The notes under the pieces are model-generated. The model searched no databases and was not told where the DNA came from. It was given only the letters and a program-made list of their open reading frames with translations. Below are positions 19,425-27,845 of a stretch of 36,358 bases of DNA, in pieces (the first letter of the stretch is position 1; every line of letters begins with the position of its first letter). The translations under genes and the position numbers were made by a program. Source of the DNA: Alphaproteobacteria bacterium (GTDB lineage Bacteria; Pseudomonadota; Alphaproteobacteria; ATCC43930; CGMCC-115725); assembly GCA_030042035.1 (NCBI GenBank), contig JASIAN010000057.1, forward strand, positions 1 through 36,358, written 5' to 3'.

Positions 19425-19952
19425 ATGGCGCTCAGAGAGATCATCACCGCGCCCGATCCGCGGCTCAAGATCAAGACACAGCCGGTCGCCCGCGTCGATG
19501 CCGAGGTGCGCCGGCTGATGGACGACATGCTGGAGACGATGTACCGCGCGGTCGGCATCGGGCTGGCAGCGCCGCAGGTCGGCATCGCGCAGCGCGTCAT
19601 TGTCGTCGATGTCGCGCGCGAAGGCGAGAAGCCGCAGCCGTTGCGCATCGCCAATCCCGAAATCCTATGGCGCTCGGAACAGCTGATGACAAGCAACGAG
19701 GGCTGTCTGTCGCTGCCCGAGCATTACGCCGATGTCGAGCGGCCAGCCGAGATTCGGCTGCGCTACCTCGACCACGAGAATGAAATCCGCGAGATCCATT
19801 GCAAGGGTCTGCTGGCGACCTGCATCCAGCACGAAATCGACCATTTGGATGGCCTGTTGTTCGTCGACCACATCTCGGCGCTGAAGCGCGGCATCATCTT
19901 GCGCAAGCTCGCGAAGATGAAGAAGAGCCGCGTCCTCGCCGCGGCGCAGTGA
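19425..19952 (+). CDS. def: Peptide deformylase
   Basis: Peptide deformylase removes the formyl group from the initiator methionine of new proteins in the cytoplasm, using a ferrous-type metal. All three family motifs are present in the 175-residue protein: GIGLAAPQ (44-51), EGCLS (92-96, with metal ligand Cys94) and QHEIDH (135-140, with ligands His136 and His140 and catalytic Glu137). Length is normal. It does not sit next to fmt here, which is its common partner; instead it overlaps queC. The downstream tail ([15 protein letters not shown]) is basic, as is usual. Confidence 0.97.
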   Translation: MALREIITAPDPRLKIKTQPVARVDAEVRRLMDDMLETMYRAVGIGLAAPQVGIAQRVIVVDVAREGEKPQPLRIANPEILWRSEQLMTSNEGCLSLPEHYADVERPAEIRLRYLDHENEIREIHCKGLLATCIQHEIDHLDGLLFVDHISALKRGIILRKLAKMKKSRVLAAAQ

Positions 19953-20662
19953 CACTCGGAGTGATCGAGGCGCCGGCGCTGGTGCTGTTTTCCGGCGGCC
20001 AGGACTCGGCGACCTGCCTCGTCTGGGCGCTGGCGCGGTTTGCCCGGGTTGAGACGATTGGGTTCGATTACCGCCAGCGCCATCGCGTCGAACTCGGCTG
20101 CCGCGGCGCAATCCTCGGCCGGCTGCGCGGCGAATTCCCTGCTTGGGGCGCAAAACTCGGCGATGATCACCTGCTCGATCTCGGCGTGCTCGGCGATATC
20201 AGCGAGACGGCGCTGACCCGCGACAGCGAAATCGCGTTTGGCGAGGGCGGGTTGCCCAACACGTTCGTGCCGGGCCGCAACCTCGTGTTCTTCACGCTGG
20301 CCGCGGCGCTCGGCTACCGTCGCGGTCTGCGGCACCTGGTCGGCGGCATGTGCGAGACCGATTATTCCGGCTACCCGGATTGCCGCGACGACACGCTGAA
20401 AGCGCTGCAGGCCACCCTGTCGCTCGGCATGGACCATCGCTTTGTGATCCACACGCCGCTGATGTGGCGCGACAAAGCGGCGACGTGGGCATTGGCGGAG
20501 GCGCTTGGCGGCGCGGCGCTGGTCGAGTTGATCCGAACGGAAAGCCACAGCTGCTATCGCGGCGAGCGCGGCGAGGAGCACGATTGGGGCTATGGCTGCG
20601 GCGCCTGCCCGGCCTGCGACCTGCGCGCCCAAGGCTATCGCCGCTACATCGCAAACCGCTGA
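19949..20662 (+). CDS. queC: 7-cyano-7-deazaguanine synthase
   Basis: QueC converts 7-carboxy-7-deazaguanine to preQ0 with ATP and ammonia, a step toward queuosine in tRNA. The 237-residue protein has the PP-loop ATPase motif [10 protein letters not shown] near residue 15, [15 protein letters not shown], and the zinc-binding cysteines in SHSCYRG and [16 protein letters not shown]. The start is uncertain: GTG at 19949 overlaps the def stop as GTGA, and a second GTG at 19961 is also possible. The ORF-track start lies inside def. I see no queD, queE or queF in the window. Overlap with def implies coupled translation. Confidence 0.95.
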   Translation: MTLGVIEAPALVLFSGGQDSATCLVWALARFARVETIGFDYRQRHRVELGCRGAILGRLRGEFPAWGAKLGDDHLLDLGVLGDISETALTRDSEIAFGEGGLPNTFVPGRNLVFFTLAAALGYRRGLRHLVGGMCETDYSGYPDCRDDTLKALQATLSLGMDHRFVIHTPLMWRDKAATWALAEALGGAALVELIRTESHSCYRGERGEEHDWGYGCGACPACDLRAQGYRRYIANR

Positions 20663-20682
20663 AAGCCGCCGTTGCGAACGCG

Positions 20683-20711
20683 TAGCGAACACACAATGAG
20701 CGGCCTATAAT
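20683..20711 (+). promoter_or_regulatory. Candidate nrdJ promoter (TATAAT -10)
   Basis: A perfect TATAAT lies at 20706-20711, 29 bases before the nrdJ ATG. The base stretch 17 nt upstream (TAGCGA, 20683-20688) matches the -35 consensus at only three positions. AGGAAG sits 9 bases before the ATG. The whole queC-nrdJ gap is 78 bases, too short for a full cobalamin riboswitch, and I see no convincing NrdR box. Confidence 0.35.
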
Positions 20712-20740
20712 CAGCGGGAGATAACAGGAAGCCTGCACCG

Positions 20741-23104
20741 ATGCCTACCGTCGCCTCGATCTCGCAGCAGATCTGGGACATGAAGTACCGGCTGAAGGGA
20801 CCGACCGGCGCGCCGATCGACAAGACGATCGAAGACAGCTGGCGCCGCGTCGCCCGCGCCTGCGCCGCGCCGGAAAAGGACCGCGAGCGCTGGGCCGAGC
20901 GGTTCTACGCGGCGATGAGCGATTTCCGTTATCTGCCGGCCGGCCGCGTCCTCGCCGGCGCCGGCGCCGAGCGCGACGTGACGCTGTTCAACTGCTTCGT
21001 GATGGGCACGATCCCCGACGACATGGGAGGCATTTTCGCACATCTGCGCGAGGCGGCGCTGACGATGCAGCAAGGGGGCGGCATCGGCTACGATTTCTCG
21101 ACGCTGCGGCCGCGCGGCGCCTATGTCAAAGGCGTCGGCGCCGATGCCTCGGGGCCGCTCAGCTTCATGGACGTGTGGGACGCGATGTGCCGCACGATCA
21201 TGTCGGCCGGCTACCGCCGCGGCGCCATGATGGCGACGCTGTCATGCGATCACCCGGATATCGAAGCCTTTATCGAGGCCAAGAGCGAGCCCGGCCGGCT
21301 CAGGATGTTCAACCTGTCGGTGCTGGTAACCGACGCGTTCATGCGCGCGGTCGCCGACGACGCGCCGTGGCAATTGTCGTTCGCCGGCACGGTCGCCAAG
21401 GTCATCCCGGCGCGCGAATTGTGGGACAAGATCATGCGCGCGACCTACGCCTATGCCGAGCCGGGCGTCATCTTCATCGACCGCATCAACCGCCGCAACA
21501 ACTTGTGGTATTGCGAGCAGATACGAGCGACCAATCCGTGCGGTGAGGAGCCGTTGCCGCCATATGGCGCCTGCCTCCTCGGCTCCTTGAACCTGGCGCG
21601 GTTTGTCGTCGAGCCGTTCACGCCGCGGGCGCGCCTCAATGTCGACGGCATGACGGCGCTGGTGCCCGACATCGTCCGCATGATGGACAACGTCATCACG
21701 ATCTCGCGCTTTCCATTGCCGCAGCAGAAAGACGAGGCGGAGCGAAAGCGCCGCATCGGTTTGGGCATCACCGGTCTTGCTGACGCGTTGATCCTGTGCG
21801 GCCTGCGCTATGGCAGCCCCGAGGCGGTCGCTGCGACGGAGGAATGGCTCGCCGCAATCGAGCGCGCCGCCTATCTCGCCTCGACCGCGCTCGCCGCCGA
21901 GAAAGGCGCCTTCCCCTTGTTCGACCGCGACAAGTTCCTCGCCGGCGAGACCGTCGCCGCGCTCGATCCCGACATCCGCGCGGCGATCGCACAGCACGGC
22001 ATCCGCAATTCGCATCTCTCCGCGATCGCGCCGACCGGCACGATCTCGCTGTTCGCCGACAATGTCTCCTCGGGCATCGAGCCGGTGTTCAGCTTCCGCT
22101 ACACGCGTTCGGTGCTGATGCCGGACAGCACCCGGCGCGAGGAGGAGGTCAGCGACTACGCCTTTCGCCTGTATCGGCGGCTGAAGGGCGAGGCAGCGCC
22201 ACTCCCCGACTGCTTCGTCGATGCGCAGATGCTGGCGCCGGAGGATCATCTCGTCATGCAGGCGGCGGCCCAGCGCCACATCGACAGCTCGATCTCGAAG
22301 ACGATCAACGTGCCGGCCGACATCCCGTTCGACCGCTTCAAGGACGTGTATTTCCGCGCCTATGGCCTCGGCTGCAAGGGCTGCACGACGTACCGGCCGA
22401 ACCCGGTGACGGGGGCGGTGCTCGAGGCGCGCCCGGAAGCGGCGGAGGCGATGCCGGCCCTGCCGCGTCCGGCGCCGCGCCAGCCGGAATTGCCGCTGCC
22501 CGCCCCGGCCGCCGCGAAGCCCGCCGACATCTACGAGGCCGGCGCTGTCGTCTACATGACGCAGCCCCTGTCGCGCCCGGAGGCGCTGCCGGGCCAGACC
22601 TACAAGGTGCGCTGGCCGGATAGCGAGCATGCGCTCTACATCACGCTGAATGACATCGTGCAGGACGGCCGCCGCCGCCCGTTCGAGATTTTCATCAACT
22701 CGAAGAACATGGAGCATTACGCGTGGACCGTCGCGCTGACCCGCATGATCAGCGCGGTATTCCGTCGCGGCGGCGATGTGGCGTTCGTCGTCGAGGAGAT
22801 GAAGGCGGTGTTCGATCCGCGCGGCGGCGCCTGGATCGACGGCAGATATGTGCCCTCGCTGTTGGCCGCGATCGGCGATGTCATCGAGCGGCACATGATC
22901 GAGATCGGTTTTCTGCCGCCGAAGCACGCGGCGGAGCGGCCGGCGGCGGAGGCGCAGATCGTCAATGTGCCGCGCCTGCTGCCGGGCGGCCTCGGGTCGG
23001 CCGCGCCGCCCTTCAGGCAATGCCCGAAATGCGGCGAAGCGGCGCTGATCCGCCTCGAAGACTGCGACCAGTGCACCAGCTGCGACTATTCCAAATGCGG
23101 CTGA
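20741..23104 (+). CDS. nrdJ: Adenosylcobalamin-dependent ribonucleotide reductase (class II)
   Basis: Class II ribonucleotide reductase makes deoxyribonucleotides using adenosylcobalamin and needs no oxygen. The 787-residue protein shows the N-terminal RNR region with Cys85 (LFNCFVMGTIPDD), the active-site stretch NPCGEEPLPPYGACLLGSLN near residue 264, APTGTISLFADNVSSGIEP, and a C-terminal cysteine-rich tail (CPKCGEAALIRLEDCDQC, then CTSCDYSKCG) likely to relay reducing equivalents. A TSCPD-type domain lies between about 600 and 700. It is shorter than the ~1200-residue NrdJ found in many alphaproteobacteria. The start ATG has AGGAAG at good spacing. Its 3' end sits in a short tandem duplication. 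Confidence 0.95.
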   Translation: MPTVASISQQIWDMKYRLKGPTGAPIDKTIEDSWRRVARACAAPEKDRERWAERFYAAMSDFRYLPAGRVLAGAGAERDVTLFNCFVMGTIPDDMGGIFAHLREAALTMQQGGGIGYDFSTLRPRGAYVKGVGADASGPLSFMDVWDAMCRTIMSAGYRRGAMMATLSCDHPDIEAFIEAKSEPGRLRMFNLSVLVTDAFMRAVADDAPWQLSFAGTVAKVIPARELWDKIMRATYAYAEPGVIFIDRINRRNNLWYCEQIRATNPCGEEPLPPYGACLLGSLNLARFVVEPFTPRARLNVDGMTALVPDIVRMMDNVITISRFPLPQQKDEAERKRRIGLGITGLADALILCGLRYGSPEAVAATEEWLAAIERAAYLASTALAAEKGAFPLFDRDKFLAGETVAALDPDIRAAIAQHGIRNSHLSAIAPTGTISLFADNVSSGIEPVFSFRYTRSVLMPDSTRREEEVSDYAFRLYRRLKGEAAPLPDCFVDAQMLAPEDHLVMQAAAQRHIDSSISKTINVPADIPFDRFKDVYFRAYGLGCKGCTTYRPNPVTGAVLEARPEAAEAMPALPRPAPRQPELPLPAPAAAKPADIYEAGAVVYMTQPLSRPEALPGQTYKVRWPDSEHALYITLNDIVQDGRRRPFEIFINSKNMEHYAWTVALTRMISAVFRRGGDVAFVVEEMKAVFDPRGGAWIDGRYVPSLLAAIGDVIERHMIEIGFLPPKHAAERPAAEAQIVNVPRLLPGGLGSAAPPFRQCPKCGEAALIRLEDCDQCTSCDYSKCG

Positions 23105-23144
23105 TCGATCTATTGTCCAGATGCGGCTGATCGACCGATTGCCG
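23093..23144 (+). repeat. 26-bp imperfect tandem duplication across the nrdJ stop codon
   Basis: Two consecutive 26-base units, 23093-23118 and 23119-23144, agree at 21 of 26 positions and share the identical core ATGCGGCTGATCGA. The first unit contains the last nrdJ codons (Lys-Cys-Gly) and the TGA stop. The second repeats the same coding end and stop just downstream. Nothing else in the 89-base gap before the next gene looks functional. Confidence 0.85.
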
Positions 23145-23193
23145 GCCGGCCTGGATGCGACCGCAGGCTCCATCGCTAAGCAGGTGGTGTGAC

Positions 23194-24291
23194 ATGAAGG
23201 CAGCCCTGTTCTGTGCCGCGCGCTACGTCGGGGCGGCGCCGCACGACATCTGGCCGCTGTCGGGCGAGTACTATTCGAGCGAGGCGGCGGTGCGCTCGAT
23301 CGAGACGACGTTCGAGCAGTTCCGCTGTGCCGACGAGTTCGGTTTTGACTGGGTGACGGTTGCCGAGCACCATTTTTCCGGCTTCTCGCTGACCCCCAAC
23401 CCGATGGTCATGGCGGGGGCGCTGAGCCAGATCGTCCGCCGCGCCAAGATCGCCGTGTTGGGGCCGACCCTGCCGATCCTCAACCCGGTGCGCGTCGCCG
23501 AAGAGCTCGCGATGATCGACACGATGTCGGGTGGCCGGCTGGTCGCCGGCATGATGCGCGGCACGCCGAACGAATACGTGACCTACAACATCAATCCGGC
23601 GGAATCGCGCGAGCGTTTTGCCGAGGCGCTGCACCTGATCCGCCGCGCCTGGACCGAGACGCGGCCGTTCGGCTGGCTCGGCCGGTATTATCAGTACCGC
23701 ACGATCTCGATCTGGCCGCGGCCGGTACAGCAGCCGCATCCGCCCCTCTACATGTCGGGCTCGAGCCCTGAGGCGGGCGCGTTCGCGGCGCAAAATCACA
23801 TCGGCATCGGCTTCGCGTTCACGACCGTGCCGCTCGCGAAAAGCGCCGTGCAGCATTACCGCACCTGCGCCCGCGAGGCAGGCTGGGAGCCGGCGGCGGA
23901 CAATGTCATCTACCGCGCGATGTTCCATGTCGCCGACACAGATGAAGAGGCTTTTGCCGATATGAGCACATTGCCGCCGCGCATCAGCCTTGCCGACCAG
24001 AACAAGGCGATCGCCGAAGGCGTGCGGCAATCGGGCTATTACGGCGCCGATGCCGTCGGGCAGCAGCAACGCACGTCGCGGCGCGAACTGGCCGATCGCA
24101 TCGAACTCGGCCAAATCATCGTCGGCGGCCCGGACAGCGTATTCGCGCAGGTGAAGCGCATCCATGACGAGCTCGGCGCCGGCGTTATCGATCTCGTCGT
24201 CGGCGCGCAGCTCGGCGCGCGGACCTTGCATTCGATCGAGCTGTTCGGCGCGAAAGTCCTGCCGCGTTTGCGCGAGCTGTCGCAGCAATGA
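23194..24291 (+). CDS. LLM-class flavin-dependent monooxygenase (luciferase-like)
   Basis: The 365-residue product (MKAALFCAARYVG) is a bacterial luciferase-like monooxygenase. Features: EFGFDWVTVAEHHFSGFSLTPNP, the typical 'AEHHF' stretch of the alpha-type barrel; VLGPTLPILNPVRVAEELAMIDTMSGGRLVAGMMRGTP; and WPRPVQQPHPPLYMSGSS. These enzymes use reduced flavin and oxygen to oxidise or cleave organic substrates. The ATG at 23194 is preferred over the ORF-track start 13 codons upstream, since family homology begins there and AGGTGG precedes it. Its stop overlaps the next gene (ATGA), so the two proteins are coupled. It is only distantly similar to the LLM gene at 18464. Confidence 0.9.
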   Translation: MKAALFCAARYVGAAPHDIWPLSGEYYSSEAAVRSIETTFEQFRCADEFGFDWVTVAEHHFSGFSLTPNPMVMAGALSQIVRRAKIAVLGPTLPILNPVRVAEELAMIDTMSGGRLVAGMMRGTPNEYVTYNINPAESRERFAEALHLIRRAWTETRPFGWLGRYYQYRTISIWPRPVQQPHPPLYMSGSSPEAGAFAAQNHIGIGFAFTTVPLAKSAVQHYRTCAREAGWEPAADNVIYRAMFHVADTDEEAFADMSTLPPRISLADQNKAIAEGVRQSGYYGADAVGQQQRTSRRELADRIELGQIIVGGPDSVFAQVKRIHDELGAGVIDLVVGAQLGARTLHSIELFGAKVLPRLRELSQQ

Positions 24292-24878
24292 CCGAAACGA
24301 ATTTTGCGCGCCGCCAGGCGGCGGATGGCCGGGACCTGCCGTATTGGGAGGCCGGCGCGGGCGAGACGATCGTCGCGATCGTCCCCGGAACTGAACAACC
24401 GACCCGCGGCCATGCGCTGCTGGCCGAGCGCCGGCGTGTCGTCGTCTTCGCGCCGCCGGCGGATGCCGGGTCGCCGCAGGAGGCGGCGCGGCGCATCGCC
24501 GCAGCAGTGGCGAAGCTGGGCATCGAACATTGCGACGTGATGGGGGAGGGAGCCGGTGCTTCAGCCGCGCTGTGGCTCGCGCTGGCGCCGCAAGCGGAGA
24601 TCGGCGCCGTCGTGCTCGCGGCGCCGCTTGGCTCGCCCGACGACGCCTTCCGCGAGATGACGCGGCCGGTCCTTGTGCTTGCCGGAACGCGGAATGGGTC
24701 CGCTGACGCCGAGCGCTATCGCGCCGTGCTGCCCGAATGCCACTTCATGCTGGTCTATGACGCAGGCACCGCGATCGGCGCCGAGCGGCCGGAAGCGCTC
24801 GCCTTCGTCGTGCGCGAATTCTTCGAGCGGCGCGACCTCTTCCTGGTCAGCCGGGAAAGCGGCAAGGCTTTTCCTTAG
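24288..24878 (+). CDS. Alpha/beta-hydrolase-fold protein, probable pseudoenzyme
   Basis: The 196-residue protein has alpha/beta-hydrolase features: VVVFAPP near a beta strand, the elbow region HCDVMGEGAGASAALWLAL, the strand-6 segment RPVLVLAGTRNGSADAER, and the C-terminal VYDAGTAIGAERPEALAFVVREFFERRDLFLV. The nucleophile elbow reads GEGAG, so the expected Ser (residue 88) is Gly, and the position where relatives have His (DAGHAI) is Thr161. Both core catalytic residues therefore seem absent. It overlaps the LLM monooxygenase by ATGA, which suggests a partner or accessory role, for example substrate binding. Function is inferred only from fold and context. It ends convergently with the ABC transporter operon. 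Confidence 0.75.
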   Translation: MTETNFARRQAADGRDLPYWEAGAGETIVAIVPGTEQPTRGHALLAERRRVVVFAPPADAGSPQEAARRIAAAVAKLGIEHCDVMGEGAGASAALWLALAPQAEIGAVVLAAPLGSPDDAFREMTRPVLVLAGTRNGSADAERYRAVLPECHFMLVYDAGTAIGAERPEALAFVVREFFERRDLFLVSRESGKAFP

Positions 24879-24914
24879 CATCGCTTTTTCGGAGAGCGAC
24901 TGCGCCGGCGGCGC

Positions 24915-25904
24915 TCAATAGAGGTGGCAGGCAACCGTGTGGCCGGGCGCGGTCTCCTTAGGCGGCGGGATTTCGGCAGCGCAGATCGGCATGGCTCGCG
25001 GGCAGCGCGTGTGCAGATGACAGCCCGCCGGCGGATGGATCGGATTGGGCACATCGCCTTCGAGACGGATGCGGCGGCGTTTTGCGGTCGGGTCGGGGAT
25101 CGGCACCGCCGACAGCAAGGCCTCGGTATAGGGATGTTTCGGTGCGGCGTAGAGCTGAGCGGCCGGCGCCAGCTCGACGATGCGACCGAGATACATGACC
25201 GCAACTCGCGTCGAAATGTGCTCGACGACCGACAAGTCGTGCGCGATGAACAGATAAGTCAGGCCAAATTTCTGCTGCAGGTCTTCCAAGAGATTGATGA
25301 TCTGCGCCTGGATCGACACGTCGAGCGCCGAAACCGGTTCGTCGCAGACGATCAGCTTGGGCGACACCGCGAGCGCGCGGGCGATGCCGATCCGCTGGCG
25401 CTGACCGCCGGAAAACTCGTGCGGGTAGCGGCGCATATGGTCGGCGCCGAGGCCGACGGTTTCCAAGAGTTCGACGACGCGATCTGCAAACTCGCGGCGG
25501 GTCGCGACGAGCCGGTGGATGATCAGCGCTTCGCCGACGATCGCGCCGACCGTCATGCGCGGATTGAGGGAGGCGTAAGGGTCCTGAAAGATGATCTGCA
25601 TGTCGCGGGCGAGCATCCGCAACGCGGAACCGCGCAGTGCCCTGACATCGCGACCGGCAAAGCGGATGTCGCCCGCTGTCGGCTCGACAAGGCGCAACAG
25701 GCAGCGCCCGGTCGTTGACTTGCCGCAGCCCGACTCGCCGACGAGGCCAAGCGTCTCGCCGGCGCCGACAGCGAAACTGATGTGATCGACCGCGTGCACC
25801 TCCTCGACGGCGCGCGCCAGGAAACCACGCTTGACCGGGAAGTTCTTGACGAGGTCGCGCACCGCGAGGAGGGGTGCCGGTGCCGGTTGTCCGCTCGCGT
25901 CCAT
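24915..25904 (-). CDS. Peptide ABC transporter ATPase, DppF/OppF type
   Basis: This 329-residue protein is an ATP-binding subunit of a dipeptide/oligopeptide importer. Motifs: Walker [10 protein letters not shown] (56-64), Q-loop [16 protein letters not shown], signature [15 protein letters not shown] (164-178), Walker [13 protein letters not shown] (184-195), and the C-terminal oligopeptide-type region with cysteines ([18 protein letters not shown]). The [12 protein letters not shown] sequence is typical of the DppF/OppF half. I use the ATG at 25904, which overlaps the upstream ATPase stop by one base; the GTG one codon earlier is an alternative. It is the last gene of the importer operon and ends 36 bases from the convergent hydrolase gene. 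Confidence 0.95.
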   Translation of the reverse strand: MDASGQPAPAPLLAVRDLVKNFPVKRGFLARAVEEVHAVDHISFAVGAGETLGLVGESGCGKSTTGRCLLRLVEPTAGDIRFAGRDVRALRGSALRMLARDMQIIFQDPYASLNPRMTVGAIVGEALIIHRLVATRREFADRVVELLETVGLGADHMRRYPHEFSGGQRQRIGIARALAVSPKLIVCDEPVSALDVSIQAQIINLLEDLQQKFGLTYLFIAHDLSVVEHISTRVAVMYLGRIVELAPAAQLYAAPKHPYTEALLSAVPIPDPTAKRRRIRLEGDVPNPIHPPAGCHLHTRCPRAMPICAAEIPPPKETAPGHTVACHLY

Positions 25905-26884
25905 CACAGAATGCAGGCGACCTTGTGGCCCGGCGCGACGTCGCGCAGCGGCGGCACGACCGCGGTACAGGCGGTGGTCGCGAAGCGACAGCGCGGCGCA
26001 AAGCGGCAGCCCGGCGGCGGGTCGATGAGGCTCGGCACGACGCCGGGGATCGCGGCGAGACGAACCTTCTCGCCGATCCGGTCGAGGCGCGGGATCGCCT
26101 GAATGAGGCCCTGCGTGTACGGATGGCGCGGCCGCGCGAACAGGTCTTCGACCGGAGCCTCCTCGACGACCTTGCCGGCATACATGACAACGACGCGCTG
26201 CGCGGTTTCGGCGACGACCCCCATCGCGTGCGTGATCAGCAAGATCGCCATGCCGAGCTTCTCTTTCATCTCCTCCAAAAGATCGAGGATCTGGGCCTGG
26301 ATCGTCACGTCGAGCGCGGTCGTCGGCTCATCGGCGATCAACAGTTGTGGATTGCACGACAGCGCCATCGCAATCATGACCCGCTGGCGCATGCCGCCCG
26401 AGAATTGGTGCGGATAATCGTGCGCCCGGCGCTCCGCATCGGGAAGGTGCACGAGGCGCAGCATTTCGATCGCGCGATCGAACGCCGCGGCCCGACCGAT
26501 GCCAGCGTGTTCGCGGACGGCTTCGGCGATCTGCGCGCCGACCGTATAAACCGGGTTCAGCGAGGTCATCGGCTCCTGGAACACGATGCCGATTTCCTTG
26601 CCGCGGATGCGGCGCATTTGGCGCTGGTCGAGCGGCACGAGGTCGCGGCCCCGCCAGCGGATCTCGCCACCGGCGATGCGGCCGGGCGGCATCGCAATCA
26701 ACTTCAGTACGGTCAGCGCAGTGACGGTCTTGCCGCAGCCGCTTTCGCCGACGACGCACAGTGTCTCGCCGCGGCCGACCGCGAGATCGACACCGTCGAC
26801 CGCATGCACAACCCCGTCATCGGTATCGAACCAGGTCCTGAGCCCGCGGATATCAAGGAGCGCGCTTGCCGGATCGCCAGACAT
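25904..26884 (-). CDS. Peptide ABC transporter ATPase, DppD/OppD type
   Basis: The partner ATPase of the importer has 326 residues: Walker [10 protein letters not shown] (46-54), Q-loop [17 protein letters not shown], signature [15 protein letters not shown], Walker [13 protein letters not shown], and the C-terminal oligopeptide-type cysteine region ([16 protein letters not shown]). The [10 protein letters not shown] sequence is typical of the DppD/OppD half. I take the ATG at 26884, one base after the permease stop, because homology starts there ([12 protein letters not shown]). The ORF-track version adds ten residues from inside the permease gene. Genes on both sides confirm the operon role. 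Confidence 0.95.
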   Translation of the reverse strand: MSGDPASALLDIRGLRTWFDTDDGVVHAVDGVDLAVGRGETLCVVGESGCGKTVTALTVLKLIAMPPGRIAGGEIRWRGRDLVPLDQRQMRRIRGKEIGIVFQEPMTSLNPVYTVGAQIAEAVREHAGIGRAAAFDRAIEMLRLVHLPDAERRAHDYPHQFSGGMRQRVMIAMALSCNPQLLIADEPTTALDVTIQAQILDLLEEMKEKLGMAILLITHAMGVVAETAQRVVVMYAGKVVEEAPVEDLFARPRHPYTQGLIQAIPRLDRIGEKVRLAAIPGVVPSLIDPPPGCRFAPRCRFATTACTAVVPPLRDVAPGHKVACIL

Positions 26885-26885
26885 G

Positions 26886-27845
26886 TCACAGCACTCGGCG
26901 CGGATCGAGCGCATCGCGCAGCCCGTCGCCGACGTAATTGATCGCCATGACGGTCAGGAAGATTGCGCCGCCGGCGAACAGCGCCCAATGCGGCGCGATG
27001 TCGAGATAGTCCTGGGCGTCGTAGAGAATGCGGCCCCAGCTCGGGACGTCGGGCGGGAAGCCGAGCCCGAGGAACGATAGCGTCGACTCGGCGATGATCG
27101 CGTTGGCGACCTCGATCGTCGCGGCGACGATGACCGGCCCGAACGCGTTGGGCAGGATATGGTGCATGACGAGGCGCCATTGCGGCGCGCCGAGGGCGCG
27201 CGCGGCCTCAACGAACTCCTTTTCGCGCAGCGACAGGAATTCAGCCCTTACCAGCCGCGCCACCGACATCCAGCGAAAGCCGCCGATCACAACGACGATG
27301 AGGATGAAGGTGCCGATTTCGAGCCCCGCCAGTTTGCGTAGCGAGGCGCGGAACAGGTAGATCAGCAACAGCAAAAGCGGCAGCTGCGGCAGCGACAGAA
27401 ACAGGTCGATCAGCCACACGAGGCCGGTATCGGTGGCGCTGCGCGAGGAGCCGGCGACGGCGCCGACCAGCGTGCCGACGAGCACCGCGATCACCATCGA
27501 GGCAAATCCGACCGCGAGCGAGATGCGGCCGCCATAGAGCATGCGGGCCAGCAAGTCCTGGCCGAGATCGTCGGTGCCGAGCGGATGCGCAAGGCTCGGC
27601 CCCTGCAGGTGGGCGGCAAAGTCGATCGCGTTGATCGGCACCGGCCAGATCAGCGAGCCGAACAGCACGGCAAAAGTCATCAGCGCCAGGACGAGTGCGC
27701 TCGCCACCGCCAGGCGATGGCGCCGGAACCGGCGCCACGCCTCGCCGCCGAGCGTCTTGCGCGGCGCTGCCGCCGCCGCAATGAGCGGCGCGGCCGCGGC
27801 CAGCGGCACCTCAGCGGTAGGAGATGCGGGGGTCGAGCCAGCCAT
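26886..27845 (-). CDS. Peptide ABC transporter permease, DppC/OppC type
   Basis: Inner-membrane permease with about six helices (319 residues). Signatures: RRFRRHRLAVASALVLALM at the first helix, HPLGTDDLGQDLLARMLYGGR, the ATPase-contact EAA loop (EFVEAARALGAPQWRLVMHHILPN) and ESTLSFLGLGFPPDVPSWG, all typical of DppC. The Ala-rich N-terminal leader (APLIAAAAAPRKT) is hydrophilic to neutral and cytoplasmic. The start is uncertain: the ATG at 27845 overlaps dppB by 35 bases, while a GTG at 27809 sits one base after the dppB stop and would remove 12 residues. Confidence 0.93.
   Translation of the reverse strand: MAGSTPASPTAEVPLAAAAPLIAAAAAPRKTLGGEAWRRFRRHRLAVASALVLALMTFAVLFGSLIWPVPINAIDFAAHLQGPSLAHPLGTDDLGQDLLARMLYGGRISLAVGFASMVIAVLVGTLVGAVAGSSRSATDTGLVWLIDLFLSLPQLPLLLLLIYLFRASLRKLAGLEIGTFILIVVVIGGFRWMSVARLVRAEFLSLREKEFVEAARALGAPQWRLVMHHILPNAFGPVIVAATIEVANAIIAESTLSFLGLGFPPDVPSWGRILYDAQDYLDIAPHWALFAGGAIFLTVMAINYVGDGLRDALDPRRVL

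Noticed and set aside
20663-20740. Cobalamin riboswitch upstream of nrdJ
   Set aside because: The gap is only 78 bases, and I see no B12-box-like sequence; a full element needs about 200 bases.
21242-23173. 643-codon minus-strand ORF opposite nrdJ
   Set aside because: Antisense shadow of nrdJ; no recognisable domain and no ribosome-binding site.
24879-24914. Intrinsic terminator between the convergent hydrolase and importer genes
   Set aside because: Small inverted repeats exist (GCGCC-GGC-GGCGC at 24902-24914), but the stem is only five pairs, overlaps the importer ATPase gene end region, and has no properly placed T-tract.
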